Shown here: piece by piece, positions 26,301 through 34,059 of the stretch
Layout: every line of letters starts with the position of its first letter
Numbering within the stretch: the stretch's first letter is position 1
From: JBFWVD01 sp050246915
GTDB lineage: Bacteria; Actinomycetota; Acidimicrobiia; Acidimicrobiales; Ilumatobacteraceae
DNA length: 64,000 nt
Direction of reading: 5' to 3'
Assembly: GCA_050246915.1 (NCBI GenBank)
Contig: JBFWVD010000011.1
Coordinates: forward strand, 25,703 to 89,702
Made by a program: the position numbers and the translations under genes
The notes under the pieces: model-generated
What the model saw: the letters and a program-made list of their open reading frames with translations, nothing else
The model's database searches: none
Told to the model about the DNA's origin: nothing

Positions 26301-26910
26301 GATCACGATCGTCATCGAAGCGTTCGTCGTAGTCGAAGGCAATGATGCTGCGGATGTTCGGGTATCGACCGGCGTACTGCGCGGCCTGCACCAGGTCGCT
26401 CATGGTGGCGGCGATGGCCACCGGTGCGGTGTCGACGATGATGCCTTCGAGATCGTGTCCGGCCAGCGTCGTCTGCAAGGGCACCTCAGTGGCACGGGCA
26501 AATGCGACGGCGATGCCGACGGTGACGTAGTCGATCCCGGCGAATCCGAGGATGGCCACGAACTCGTCCTTGTCGACCCGATGGATCGGGTGACGCCGCC
26601 ACAGCTCGGCCAACGCCCGGGCGCGTCGCCGCAACTCGCCATAGGTCACCGTGTGGAACGAGCGCGGATAGCTCCGCACCGCGCGGCCGGTGGACGCATC
26701 GATGGTCACCTCGACGTCGCGCTCCCCGAGCGCCGGCCGCTCGTCGTACCCAGCCAGAGCAGCATCGATCGTCTGCTCGAACAACTGGCCTCGTGCCGTG
26801 ACCGAGGCGAGCACCTCCGCGTCGGGCATCAGGGCCTGGAGCTCGGGGTCGGTCTTCGCCATGTCGAGGACCCGGCGGGCGTACCGCGGCAGCTTCATCT
26901 CATCGGTCAT
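23371..26910 (-). CDS. car: Carboxylic acid reductase (CAR), A-PCP-R domains
   Basis: A 1179-residue enzyme that converts a carboxylic acid to its aldehyde with ATP and NADPH. The adenylation domain shows HSSGSTGSPKGAMF at about residue 255-268 and YKNP/GEL-type core motifs (GYFKNPAATEKLL, YIRTGDI). The carrier domain has Ser692 in LGGDSLGAAAF, the site for the phosphopantetheine arm. The reductase domain has GSTGFLGRFLA at about 795 and catalytic YAASKWAGE near 957. Size and order match Nocardia and Mycobacterium CARs. The start overlaps the stop of the PPTase gene (ATGA, 26907-26910), so the activating enzyme and its target are translationally coupled. Confidence 0.95.
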   Translation of the reverse strand: MTDEMKLPRYARRVLDMAKTDPELQALMPDAEVLASVTARGQLFEQTIDAALAGYDERPALGERDVEVTIDASTGRAVRSYPRSFHTVTYGELRRRARALAELWRRHPIHRVDKDEFVAILGFAGIDYVTVGIAVAFARATEVPLQTTLAGHDLEGIIVDTAPVAIAATMSDLVQAAQYAGRYPNIRSIIAFDYDERFDDDRDQLAAARAELESNGSTAQLALLHDLIAQGDCDAYTPYPVEESSKDRLAVLVHSSGSTGSPKGAMFPDRLASTQFGMVGRVPVPVVRLCFAPLNHSMGRAQVQTTLARGGTCYFTARTDMSTLFEDMQITRPTEYSLFPRILDMVHRHFLTEMARRTADGTDPEQVRAEVMAEMRADYMGDRIVTIVTSSAPLTKEVEHFIRELYPDVAFVETYGNTEANGGVTVRNRVQRPPVIDYRLSDVPELGYFVTDKPYPRGELHVKTVDGVPGYFKNPAATEKLLTEDGYIRTGDIMEEHGPDHLVFIDRRNDVLKLAQGEFVTCGAVGTTFENGSELILQIYVYGNGARSYLLAIVVPNMVLVEARLGVDPSPEAIKALMRSELKRVGTEANLRSFEIPRDFIVEMEPFSHANGLLSSIEKKMRPNLQRRYGERLEQLYADLERKQNDDLMSLRDTSSNMSVPEKVAKVLEVTLGVTDVDSSLPYAFAQLGGDSLGAAAFSSLLNDIFDVVIPVSAILSPTGSIAKWSAQIERARAVSEGAAAAPTFTSVHGRGARQINASDLTLEKFIGADVLASAATALPSAETRHVFLTGSTGFLGRFLAIEWLERMSAVGGTVSCLVRASNDSAGLARLRDALSGDAALEERFERLRPHLEIVVGDMAEPRLGIGDATYARLADSVDRIVHPGALVNHILDYEHLFGPNVAGTADLIALAITGRQKRFDFVSSLAVMSLVDRSAGYDEASPLQPSVDLSDAYNIGYAASKWAGEILLQRAHERFGLPVNIFRGDMMLPHSSYRGQINVPDVFIRMLFSLITTGLAPESFYQPGPDGARARAHYDGLPVDFVAASVADLGEQIHDGYRVYNTINHHDDGVSLDSLVDWIISAGYPIERMASHQTWIEQFELRLKALPEQQRQFSSVLVLDPWRRQYKASWRNAGSGNFIAAVAAAPCGPEVPHITEAYIHKCVADLVAHDMLPTPSGV

Positions 26911-27653
26911 TGCGTCTTCCCATCATGTGTCGATCGGTGGTCACCGGCTGAGGCCACTGGCGTTGCCCATCGGGCGAGCAAGGGTCGAGCTGCTCGGTGT
27001 ACGACTCGGGGCTCCTCGCCCGACGCGAAGGCCAGCGCGGCGACGTAGGCGGGGTCGAGATCGAGATCGATGATCGTGATCGTCGCCGGGTCGATTCCCG
27101 ACGCCTTGATCAGCAGCGGTCCCTGCGCGGTGTCATCGACGATCGGATCATCGCTCTCGACGGCGCGGCCATCTCCGATTGCTTTGACCACGGCCTCACG
27201 GCGAACCCACGATCGAAGCTGGCGATGGTCGGGGTCCGGGATCGAGGTGGGGACAAGTCGGCGATCGGCCGGTTCCACATCGACACCGACAGCACCGCTG
27301 GCGGTGGCGGCGACGACCACCAGATCACCGGCGTGACCGACCGAATAGTGGTGTCCCCCAGCAACGCGCGGCTTGCCGTGTGGCGTGCCGCATTCGGGAC
27401 ACGTGCGATCGATCTCGATCTGTCGGGGATCGATGCCATCCCGCTCACTCGCCACGAGCCGCAAGAGCACCATGCCCAGAGAACTGCGCACGCGATCGGG
27501 GGGCCGCAGGAGCCGGTCGAGGCGGGCCCGTTCTTGTGCCGTCAGCAGCTCGAGCAGTTCCGGGCGATAGTCGTCGGTGCCCGCCGTGACGAGGTCGATG
27601 GTGCGGCGAGCGCGAGGCCAGTCGTCGGCCAATAGCGGCTCCACATCGCTCAT
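26907..27653 (-). CDS. 4'-phosphopantetheinyl transferase (Sfp type)
   Basis: A 248-residue PPTase that would transfer the phosphopantetheine arm from CoA to the carrier serine of the adjoining CAR. The family motifs are GHHYSVGHAGDLVVVA, GVDVEP (magnesium ligands), and WVRREAVVKAIGDG, the WxxKEA-type motif with Arg in place of Lys. The ATG at 27653 begins the compact domain; an in-frame GTG at 27725 would add 24 residues rich in arginine and cannot be excluded. The stop and the CAR start overlap by four bases. Dedicated, coupled PPTases for CAR are less usual than a shared genomic one. Confidence 0.9.
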   Translation of the reverse strand: MSDVEPLLADDWPRARRTIDLVTAGTDDYRPELLELLTAQERARLDRLLRPPDRVRSSLGMVLLRLVASERDGIDPRQIEIDRTCPECGTPHGKPRVAGGHHYSVGHAGDLVVVAATASGAVGVDVEPADRRLVPTSIPDPDHRQLRSWVRREAVVKAIGDGRAVESDDPIVDDTAQGPLLIKASGIDPATITIIDLDLDPAYVAALAFASGEEPRVVHRAARPLLARWATPVASAGDHRSTHDGKTQ

Positions 27654-27736
27654 CGGTGCTGCACCCCTTCCGCTCGATAGTCGACGTCGTTCTTGCGTCA
27701 CCTCAGGGGACCGCCTGCGAATCACAGTCTCGTGTA

Positions 27737-27758
27737 TCAGAATGTGATTCTTTCACAT
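27737..27758. promoter_or_regulatory. Candidate TetR operator, copy 2, overlapping a second dyad
   Basis: TCAGAATGTGATTCT (27737-27751) matches the TetR/LuxC intergenic site at TCAGAA-N4-ATTCT and contains the dyad AGAAT-GTG-ATTCT. A second perfect dyad, ATGTGA-N5-TCACAT (27742-27758), overlaps it. The sites lie between the divergent PPTase-CAR genes and the alcohol dehydrogenase gene and could serve either. Confidence 0.6.
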
Positions 27759-27892
27759 CTCGCCGAGGCCCTGGACGCCATCGGTCCAGCGGGGTAGTCG
27801 AACCGACGATCGAACATCGCGAGGACCTAAGGTCCAACCATGAGCGAGCAGACACGTCGACACCGCTGTGACGCCGCCGCAGAGGTGAGCTG

Positions 27893-28948
27893 ATGCGGGG
27901 CGCGGTGTATCACGGGCCACGCGACATCCGGGTCGAGGAGGTGGCCGATCCCGAACCCACGCAGGGGGAGGTGTTGCTGCGCGTGGCCCGCAACGGCATC
28001 TGTGGCAGCGATCTGCACACCTACGTCGGATCCGACACCGGCGGCGCCGCCATGCACGTGCCCGGAGTCGTGCTGGGGCACGAGTTCTCCGGGACGATCA
28101 TTGGTCTCGGCGACGGGGTCGAGGATCTCTCCAGCGGCACCGACGTGGTCGTCGCCCCGATCGAGTACTGCGGTCAATGCTGGGGATGTCTGCATGCCGA
28201 GCCCAACATGTGCCGCAAGGTGGCGATCTACGGCGGCTATCGCCGGCCATTGCACGGGGGCCTGGCCCCGTTCGTGGCGGTCTCGCGCCGCTCGGTCTTC
28301 GCAGTGCCGGCCGGACTCGACGTGAACGTGGCTGCGCTCGCCGAGCCGGTCGCCGTGGCGGTGCACGCCGTTCGCCGCGCACCTCAGACCCTCGGCGCGT
28401 CGGTGCTCATTCTCGGTGCCGGGCCCATCGGCCTGGCGGTGATGCAGTCGGTCATGGCCGGGGGCGCATCAACCATCATCGTCAGTGAGATGTCCCAAGC
28501 GCGGCGCGACGCCGCGGTACGCCTCGGCGCAACCGTCGTGGTCGATCCCCGTGTCGAGCGACCCCGAACCGCAGCACGCGACCTCACCTCGTGGGGCGTC
28601 GACATCGTCTTCGACACCACTGGCGTCCACGCCGCATTCAACGAAGGCATCGCATGCCTGCGACCACACGGCACCATGGTCAGCGTGGCCGGATGGCAGG
28701 AGTTCGCCCACGTGGACATGGGGCTGTCGATGTCCAAGGAGATCGACATCCGCTTCGCTATCACCTATGTGCCCGAGATCGACTTCCCCATCGCCTTGTC
28801 GCTGCTGGCCAGCGGCGGCATCGACGGCCGAGCTCTGATCTCCGATCACATCGCCCTCGACCACGTGGTCGACATGGGCCTCGAAGAGCTTCTCCACCAC
28901 AGCGATCAACACATCAAGATCCTCGTCGATCCCTCATCCGTGGGCTGA
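27893..28948 (+). CDS. Zinc-dependent medium-chain alcohol dehydrogenase
   Basis: A 351-residue MDR-superfamily dehydrogenase similar to the butanediol/sorbitol/threonine dehydrogenase branch. Catalytic zinc ligands are visible in NGICGSDLH and LGHEFSG; structural-zinc cysteines lie in EYCGQCWGCLHAEPNMCRK. The Rossmann motif is GAGPIGLAVM, and the beta-2 end SEMS suggests an NAD-like pocket. It is divergent from the PPTase-CAR operon and shares its intergenic operator, so it may reduce the aldehyde made by CAR, or oxidise the alcohol. That link is inference. Confidence 0.88.
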   Translation: MRGAVYHGPRDIRVEEVADPEPTQGEVLLRVARNGICGSDLHTYVGSDTGGAAMHVPGVVLGHEFSGTIIGLGDGVEDLSSGTDVVVAPIEYCGQCWGCLHAEPNMCRKVAIYGGYRRPLHGGLAPFVAVSRRSVFAVPAGLDVNVAALAEPVAVAVHAVRRAPQTLGASVLILGAGPIGLAVMQSVMAGGASTIIVSEMSQARRDAAVRLGATVVVDPRVERPRTAARDLTSWGVDIVFDTTGVHAAFNEGIACLRPHGTMVSVAGWQEFAHVDMGLSMSKEIDIRFAITYVPEIDFPIALSLLASGGIDGRALISDHIALDHVVDMGLEELLHHSDQHIKILVDPSSVG

Positions 28949-28980
28949 TCGATCGAGCCCGAACACGAAGGAGAACGACG

Positions 28981-30054
28981 ATGACCAAGATCTGGGCCAA
29001 CTCCGGCGACAGCCACGTCATGGAACCAGCCGAGGTGTTCACCACTCGCCTGCCCGCCCATCTCGCCGATCGCGGTGTGCGCACCGAGAAGTCGGAGCGA
29101 CATGAAACCATCACCCTCGACGGTCAGGTGATGTTCCGCACCCTCAACTCGTTCGCCGAGGCTGGACGCGCTCCGGGAGCCATGGACGCCGAGCTACGCC
29201 TGCGCGACCTCGACAACGAGGGCGTCATCAACCAGATCCTGTTCCCGTCGTCGGGTCTATGGGTGTATCGCCTCACCGATGGCGAGCTGTGGAACGCCTG
29301 TGCCCGGGTCTACAACGACTGGCTCATGCACGAGGTCATGTCGGTGTCGCCGCGCCTGGTGGGTGTGGCGATCCTGCCACTGCTCGACACCGGATCAGCG
29401 CTGGCCGAGCTGAAGCGCGCCTCGAAGATGGGGTTCCGGGCCGTCATGCTCGCCACCACCCCGCCCGAGGGGCGCGACTACAACCACCCCGATTGGGAGC
29501 CGGTGTGGACCGAGGCAGAAGCCTGCGACATGACGCTGTCGTTCCATGTCGGCACTGGTTCCGATCCCCGCATGTTCAAGGGACCGGGTGCGGTCATCCA
29601 CAACTACATGGAGACCTTCATCCCCGGGCAGCGCACCGTGAGCCTGCTCGCCGCGTCAGGAGTACTCGACCGGCATCCGGGTCTGAAGGTGTTCATCGCC
29701 GAGGGCGGCGCATCATGGGTGCCGGCGTTGGCCGACCGCCTCGACGAGGGCTATCGCCAGCACGGCACGTTCGCCGAGCCGAAGCTGAAGCGCCTTCCCG
29801 GCGAAGCCATCTACTCACAGGTGTTCGCCTCGTTCCAGCACGACGCCTCGGCAGTGCCGGCCTTCGACGCGATGAAGTACCCGAACGTGCTGTGGGGTGA
29901 TGACTATCCCCATCTCGAGGGCACCTTCGGACACACGCAAGAGACATTGACACAGCTCTTCGGTGACGCCGACCCCGAAACGGCCCATCAAGTGCTCATC
30001 GGGAACTTCGACCGCATGCTCGGCACCAAGACCGTCGTACCGGCCACGGTCTGA
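28981..30054 (+). CDS. Amidohydrolase family 2 (ACMSD-like) protein
   Basis: A 357-residue TIM-barrel metal hydrolase or decarboxylase of the ACMSD-like group. Metal ligands are suggested by NSGDSHVMEP near the start, SFHVGTGSDP in the middle and WGDDYPHLEGTF near the end. The AAGGAG-type ribosome site upstream supports the ATG at 28981; an earlier in-frame start would overlap the alcohol dehydrogenase. It follows that gene by 32 bases and is probably co-transcribed. Relatives at actinobacterial ring-cleavage loci are common. A second member lies at 56117-57313. Actual reaction unknown. Confidence 0.85.
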   Translation: MTKIWANSGDSHVMEPAEVFTTRLPAHLADRGVRTEKSERHETITLDGQVMFRTLNSFAEAGRAPGAMDAELRLRDLDNEGVINQILFPSSGLWVYRLTDGELWNACARVYNDWLMHEVMSVSPRLVGVAILPLLDTGSALAELKRASKMGFRAVMLATTPPEGRDYNHPDWEPVWTEAEACDMTLSFHVGTGSDPRMFKGPGAVIHNYMETFIPGQRTVSLLAASGVLDRHPGLKVFIAEGGASWVPALADRLDEGYRQHGTFAEPKLKRLPGEAIYSQVFASFQHDASAVPAFDAMKYPNVLWGDDYPHLEGTFGHTQETLTQLFGDADPETAHQVLIGNFDRMLGTKTVVPATV

Positions 30055-30156
30055 GGACCCGCCGATGACCCAGCCTCCACCGGCGGCGCTCGCTGCCGGT
30101 GGAGCGCTCCTGGTCGATACCGACCCGACAGACGCTCAGGTCTCTAGTCTCGGTAC

Positions 30157-30552
30157 GTGCGCCTCGAGCTGACCCGCAAGACCGATCTGGCCACACGGGC
30201 CATGCTCGATCTCGACCGCGAAGCGCGGCGTCTCAAGGCCTCGGTGTTGGCCGAACACATCGGCACCACTCCAGGGTTCTTGTCCCAGGTGATGACACCG
30301 CTCGTGGCACATGGCTGGGTCGACTCCGAGCCGGGGCCCACGGGCGGATATGAGCTGTGTGCTGATCTGGAACAGGTGATGGTGCTCGATCTCATCGAGG
30401 CCGTCGAGGGCGTCACGGACGCGAGCCGCTGTGTGCTCGAGGATCGCAACTGCGATCGCACTGGACCGTGCGCGCTGCATCACCCGTGGTCGCGGGCGCG
30501 CCACCAGCTGCTCGATGAGTTGGCCGCCACCGCGTTGTCCTCCCTGCGCTGA
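30157..30552 (+). CDS. Rrf2-family iron-sulfur regulator
   Basis: A 131-residue Rrf2-type winged-helix regulator, the family of IscR, NsrR and RsrR. It opens with LELTRKTDLATRAMLDL, has a helix-turn-helix with AEHIGTTPGFLSQVM, and three cysteines in the C-terminal part (RCVLEDRNCDRTGPC) in the spacing that holds an Fe-S cluster sensing NO, redox state or iron. The start is GTG at 30157; no convincing ribosome site is seen. It stands alone between an amidohydrolase and a convergent SDR, so its target is not obvious. Confidence 0.87.
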   Translation: MRLELTRKTDLATRAMLDLDREARRLKASVLAEHIGTTPGFLSQVMTPLVAHGWVDSEPGPTGGYELCADLEQVMVLDLIEAVEGVTDASRCVLEDRNCDRTGPCALHHPWSRARHQLLDELAATALSSLR

Positions 30553-30572
30553 GATCGCCCTGCCGGCCCCGA

Positions 30573-31319
30573 TCACCAGGGTAGTGTTCCATCCTCGTCG
30601 AAGAAGCCGCCCGTGGGGCCATCGTCGTCGATGAGTGCGAAGTCGATGATGGGTTGTGCTCCCTGCGCAGGTGTGCGTCCAGCTGTCACACCCATGTGAG
30701 CGATCATGTCCGTGTCAGTGAAACCGGGATTGACGCTGTTGATCTTGATGTTGGTGCCGCGGAATGACTTGGCGAACTGCACCGTCACCTGGTTGAGCGC
30801 CGATTTCGAGGCCGGGTAGGCGAGCGAGATCGCCCTCGAATGCTGCTTCTTGGAATCACAGTTGAGCGTGATCGATCCGAAGTCGCTCGACACGTTGACG
30901 ATGCGCGGCGCCGAGGATGCTCGAAGCAACGGCAACAGCGCTTTGATGGTGCGGAACGAGCCGATCACATTGGTGTTCAAGATGTCGATGAACGATTCCT
31001 CATCGACATCGGCTGGGTTGGTGAAGTCGAGTCCTGCCGCCGCGTTGTTGACGAGCACATCGAGCCGACCGACTTCCTCGGTGATCCGCTTGGCAGCAGC
31101 CTCGACCGACTCACGCTTGGAGACGTCGATCTCGATGAACCGGGCGTCGAGACCCTCGGATCGCAAGGTTGCGGCCGCAGCCTCCCCGAGCGCCGGCTGC
31201 CGGGCACCGACGAGGACCGTGAGACCCTTCGCTCCCAGGCCACGAGCCACCTCCAGACCGATGCCCTTGTTGGCACCGGTCACCAACGCCACTCGCTTGT
31301 CGCCTGCTGCTGTTGTCAT
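30573..31319 (-). CDS. Carbonyl-reductase-like SDR
   Basis: A 248-residue SDR of the plant/animal carbonyl reductase type. It has TGANKGIG, beta-2 ending GARQ (NADP-leaning), VNNAA, NVSSDFGS and catalytic YPASK. The ATG at 31319 starts MTTAAGDKRVALVTG, and longer frames are poor. The 3' end converges on the Rrf2 gene with a 20-base gap. Expected to reduce carbonyls of small ketones or aldehydes with NADPH. It is divergent from the zinc-finger SDR-like gene, with 96 bases between the starts. Confidence 0.87.
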   Translation of the reverse strand: MTTAAGDKRVALVTGANKGIGLEVARGLGAKGLTVLVGARQPALGEAAAATLRSEGLDARFIEIDVSKRESVEAAAKRITEEVGRLDVLVNNAAAGLDFTNPADVDEESFIDILNTNVIGSFRTIKALLPLLRASSAPRIVNVSSDFGSITLNCDSKKQHSRAISLAYPASKSALNQVTVQFAKSFRGTNIKINSVNPGFTDTDMIAHMGVTAGRTPAQGAQPIIDFALIDDDGPTGGFFDEDGTLPW

Positions 31320-31415
31320 CGTCACTCCCCCATCCGGTGCCGCGCCAGCACTGCGGCCGGCGTCAGCGTAGGCGCCCCAGGGCGCATCCACGGTGGGACG
31401 GTACAGTCGACGCCC

Positions 31416-32948
31416 GTGCCTGACGACTTCGCCTCCCGGGTGCACGAAGCCGCGGAGTTGCTGGACGAGATCGTGGCCGATCGATCACTCCTGGCTGACC
31501 TGCCGCTCGAGACTCGCACGCGGCTGCTACGCCTCGCCGGCGACGTCTACAACCCTGACGTCCAGGCACGCCGAAAGCAGATCAAGGCCGAGCGTCGCCA
31601 GAAGAAGGCCGAGCGCCAGAGCCAGGATCAGATGATGCTGTCCGAAACCGGCATCCGGGCACTGCGGGCCAAGCCCGTGTACACGACGCCGGACGTCTTC
31701 GCCCCGGCCATCACGGCACCCGACGACATCGACGACGACGAACCCGACGAGCGTCTCTCAGCTCTGGAACCTCAGCACTGCTACGTGTGCAAGCAGCGTT
31801 ACAACGTGGTCCACCACTTCTACGACCAGCTGTGCCAGGCGTGTGGCGACGTCAACTTCGCCAAGCGGACCGAGACCGTCGATCTGTCCGGGCGCGTGGC
31901 GTTGCTCACCGGCGGGAGGGTGAAGATCGGCTATCAGGCCGGCATCAAACTGCTACGGGCCGGCGCGCATCTCATCGTCACCACCCGGTTCCCCCACGAC
32001 TCGGCCATGCGCTACTCGCAAGAGGCCGACTTCGACGAGTGGGGGCATCGACTGGAGATCTTCGGCCTCGATCTGCGCCACACGCCCAGCGTCGAGGCCT
32101 TCTGTCAACACCTCTTGACAACGCGTGATCGGCTCGACTTCATCATCAACAACGCCTGCCAGACGGTGAGGCGACCACCCGACTTCTACCGCCACATGAT
32201 GGAGCTGGAGACGACTTCTCTGGGCGACATGCCGGCCGAGACGCATCGGCTGCTCGGCGCCTATGCCGGGTTGCGCCGGGTCGACATGCTCGAGGCCGGC
32301 GAGTCAACCCCGGTTGTCATGCCGGTCGATTCGCTGGTCGGTCTCACCCACGCACCGCAGCTGTCACAGAGCGCGTTGTTGCCAGGAGAGGACGACGAGC
32401 GGCCGCATCTGTTCCCGTCGGGACGGCTCGACCAAGATCTGCAGCAGGTCGATCTGCGGCACATCAACTCATGGCGGCTGACCCTTGCCGAGGTGTCGAC
32501 GGTGGAGATGCTCGAGACCCAACTGGTGAACGCCACCGCACCGTTCGTGCTCAACGCTCGGTTGAAGCCGCTGATGATGCGTACGCCCGAGCGGGACAAG
32601 CACATCGTGAATGTCTCGGCGGTGGAAGGCCAGTTCTACCGTCGGCTCAAGACGACGCGTCATCCCCACACCAACATGGCCAAGGCCGCGCTGAACATGA
32701 TGACCCGCACGTCGGCGGCGGGCTACCAAGCCGATGGCATCCACATGAACTCGGTGGACACCGGATGGGTGAGCGACGAGGACCCGCTCCACATCGCCGA
32801 GCGCAAGACCAACGAGCAGAACTTCCATCCCCCACTCGACATCGTCGACGGCGCCGCCCGCATCGTCGACCCGATCATCAACGGCTTCCGCACCGGACAG
32901 CACATATGGGGACAGTTCCTGAAGGACTACGCACCAACGGATTGGTGA
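31416..32948 (+). CDS. SDR-like protein with a CxxC zinc finger and no catalytic tyrosine
   Basis: A 510-residue protein. The first 115 residues are charged, including a KxxRRQKKAER stretch. A zinc-binding site follows: C122-x2-C125-x14-C140-x2-C143. From about 155 a Rossmann/SDR domain runs to the end, but the glycine motif is TGGRVKIG (165-172, usual GIG broken), NNAG is NNAC, and the YxxxK site reads TNMAK (Thr419, Lys423), so the tyrosine is missing. An insert rich in SQSALLPGEDDERPH sits before the active-site region. The start is GTG at 31416. Similar zinc-finger SDR-like proteins occur across kingdoms, function unknown to me. It may bind rather than catalyse. Confidence 0.72.
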   Translation: MPDDFASRVHEAAELLDEIVADRSLLADLPLETRTRLLRLAGDVYNPDVQARRKQIKAERRQKKAERQSQDQMMLSETGIRALRAKPVYTTPDVFAPAITAPDDIDDDEPDERLSALEPQHCYVCKQRYNVVHHFYDQLCQACGDVNFAKRTETVDLSGRVALLTGGRVKIGYQAGIKLLRAGAHLIVTTRFPHDSAMRYSQEADFDEWGHRLEIFGLDLRHTPSVEAFCQHLLTTRDRLDFIINNACQTVRRPPDFYRHMMELETTSLGDMPAETHRLLGAYAGLRRVDMLEAGESTPVVMPVDSLVGLTHAPQLSQSALLPGEDDERPHLFPSGRLDQDLQQVDLRHINSWRLTLAEVSTVEMLETQLVNATAPFVLNARLKPLMMRTPERDKHIVNVSAVEGQFYRRLKTTRHPHTNMAKAALNMMTRTSAAGYQADGIHMNSVDTGWVSDEDPLHIAERKTNEQNFHPPLDIVDGAARIVDPIINGFRTGQHIWGQFLKDYAPTDW

Positions 32949-32964
32949 CGTCCCGGAGCAGCTC

Positions 32965-34005
32965 TCACGACCACTCGTGCACGATGCCGGCGATCAACTC
33001 CAACACATCGGGCGTGGTGATGCGGATCTTCAACGTGGTGATGCCGCTGTCGCGCCAGTCCTCCAATCGCTTGGCGATGCGTGGGCGCGGGCCGATGAGC
33101 CATTCGGAGTCGACGTAGTCGTCGGGCACCTCGGCAGCGGCTTCGGCGTGTCGGCCGGCGAGGTACAAGTCCTGGATCTTGTCGGCCGCCTCGGCAAAGC
33201 CGCGATCCACCATGGCCTGCTTGTGGAAGTTCATCGAGCGGGCGCCCATGCCGCCGGCATACATGGCGATGAGCGGCTTGGGGACCTGCATGGCCGCATG
33301 CACGTCATCGCCGGGAACGGCACCGACGAGCGCTTGTATGTCGAACTGGTCGATGGTGCGACCGTCGCTGCGACGGGCGAGTCCGTCGTCGATGAGCGGT
33401 CGATACTGGTCGACCGACTCGGGCGACAGATGGAAGCCCGACCAACCGTCGCACAGCTCACCGGCCATCTTGATGTTGAGGGGCGAGGCAACACCGAGAA
33501 TGATGGGCAGGTTCGGGGTGGCGGCCATGATCGACTTGAGCGGCTTGCCGAGCCCGCTGGAACCGGGTCCCTCATACGGGATGGGCAGCTCGTCGCCCGC
33601 GTGCTCCACCTTGCCTTCTCGCCGGAAGATCTGACCGATGATGTCGAGTGCTTCGCGTAGGCGACGGTTCGGCTTGCCCCACGGGCGGCCGTACCAGCCT
33701 TCGACGATCTGCGGGCCGGACAGGCCGATGCCGAGCATCATGCGGTTACCACCGGCCATCGCATCGATGGTCTGGGCGCACATCGCCAGGTTGGCCGGGG
33801 TCCGGGCGTCGAGTTGGGCGATCGACGTACCGAGCTTGATGGTGTTGGTGCGCGCCGCGATGAACGCCAACTGGGTGATGGCATCGGCGCCGTAGGTCTC
33901 AGCAGTCCACACCGAGTCGTAACCGAGGCGCTCGGCCGTCTGCACCAAGTCGATCGGGAAGGGAGGTCGCCCGTCCCACGGGCCGAGAGCAAGTCCCAGT
34001 TTCAT
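32965..34005 (-). CDS. LLM-class F420-dependent oxidoreductase, copy 1
   Basis: A 346-residue luciferase-like TIM-barrel flavoprotein. The N-terminal LGLALGPW, the TAETYGADAITQLAFIAART segment, the IKLGTSIAQLDARTPA stretch and MLGIGLSGPQIVEGWYG are typical of actinobacterial members that use coenzyme F420. It would oxidise alcohols or reduce activated double bonds. The ATG at 34005 begins the first beta strand; a longer frame adds an unlikely N-terminus. It is convergent with the zinc-finger SDR gene and divergent from a small gene at 34060. Confidence 0.88.
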   Translation of the reverse strand: MKLGLALGPWDGRPPFPIDLVQTAERLGYDSVWTAETYGADAITQLAFIAARTNTIKLGTSIAQLDARTPANLAMCAQTIDAMAGGNRMMLGIGLSGPQIVEGWYGRPWGKPNRRLREALDIIGQIFRREGKVEHAGDELPIPYEGPGSSGLGKPLKSIMAATPNLPIILGVASPLNIKMAGELCDGWSGFHLSPESVDQYRPLIDDGLARRSDGRTIDQFDIQALVGAVPGDDVHAAMQVPKPLIAMYAGGMGARSMNFHKQAMVDRGFAEAADKIQDLYLAGRHAEAAAEVPDDYVDSEWLIGPRPRIAKRLEDWRDSGITTLKIRITTPDVLELIAGIVHEWS

Positions 34006-34059
34006 CGGCGGGGACCTTATGTCAGGCACCCGCGCCCTTCGCGCTGCGACAATGAGGTC

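Noticed and set aside
30840..31415. The 5' extension of the zinc-finger SDR-like frame
   Set aside because: It runs antisense to the SDR gene at 30573-31319 and has shadow-type composition. The GTG at 31416 begins a plausible N-terminus.
32965..34005. Assigning either LLM protein to a specific antibiotic or alkanesulfonate pathway
   Set aside because: The family motif shows the fold and likely F420 use only. No flanking gene supports a particular substrate.
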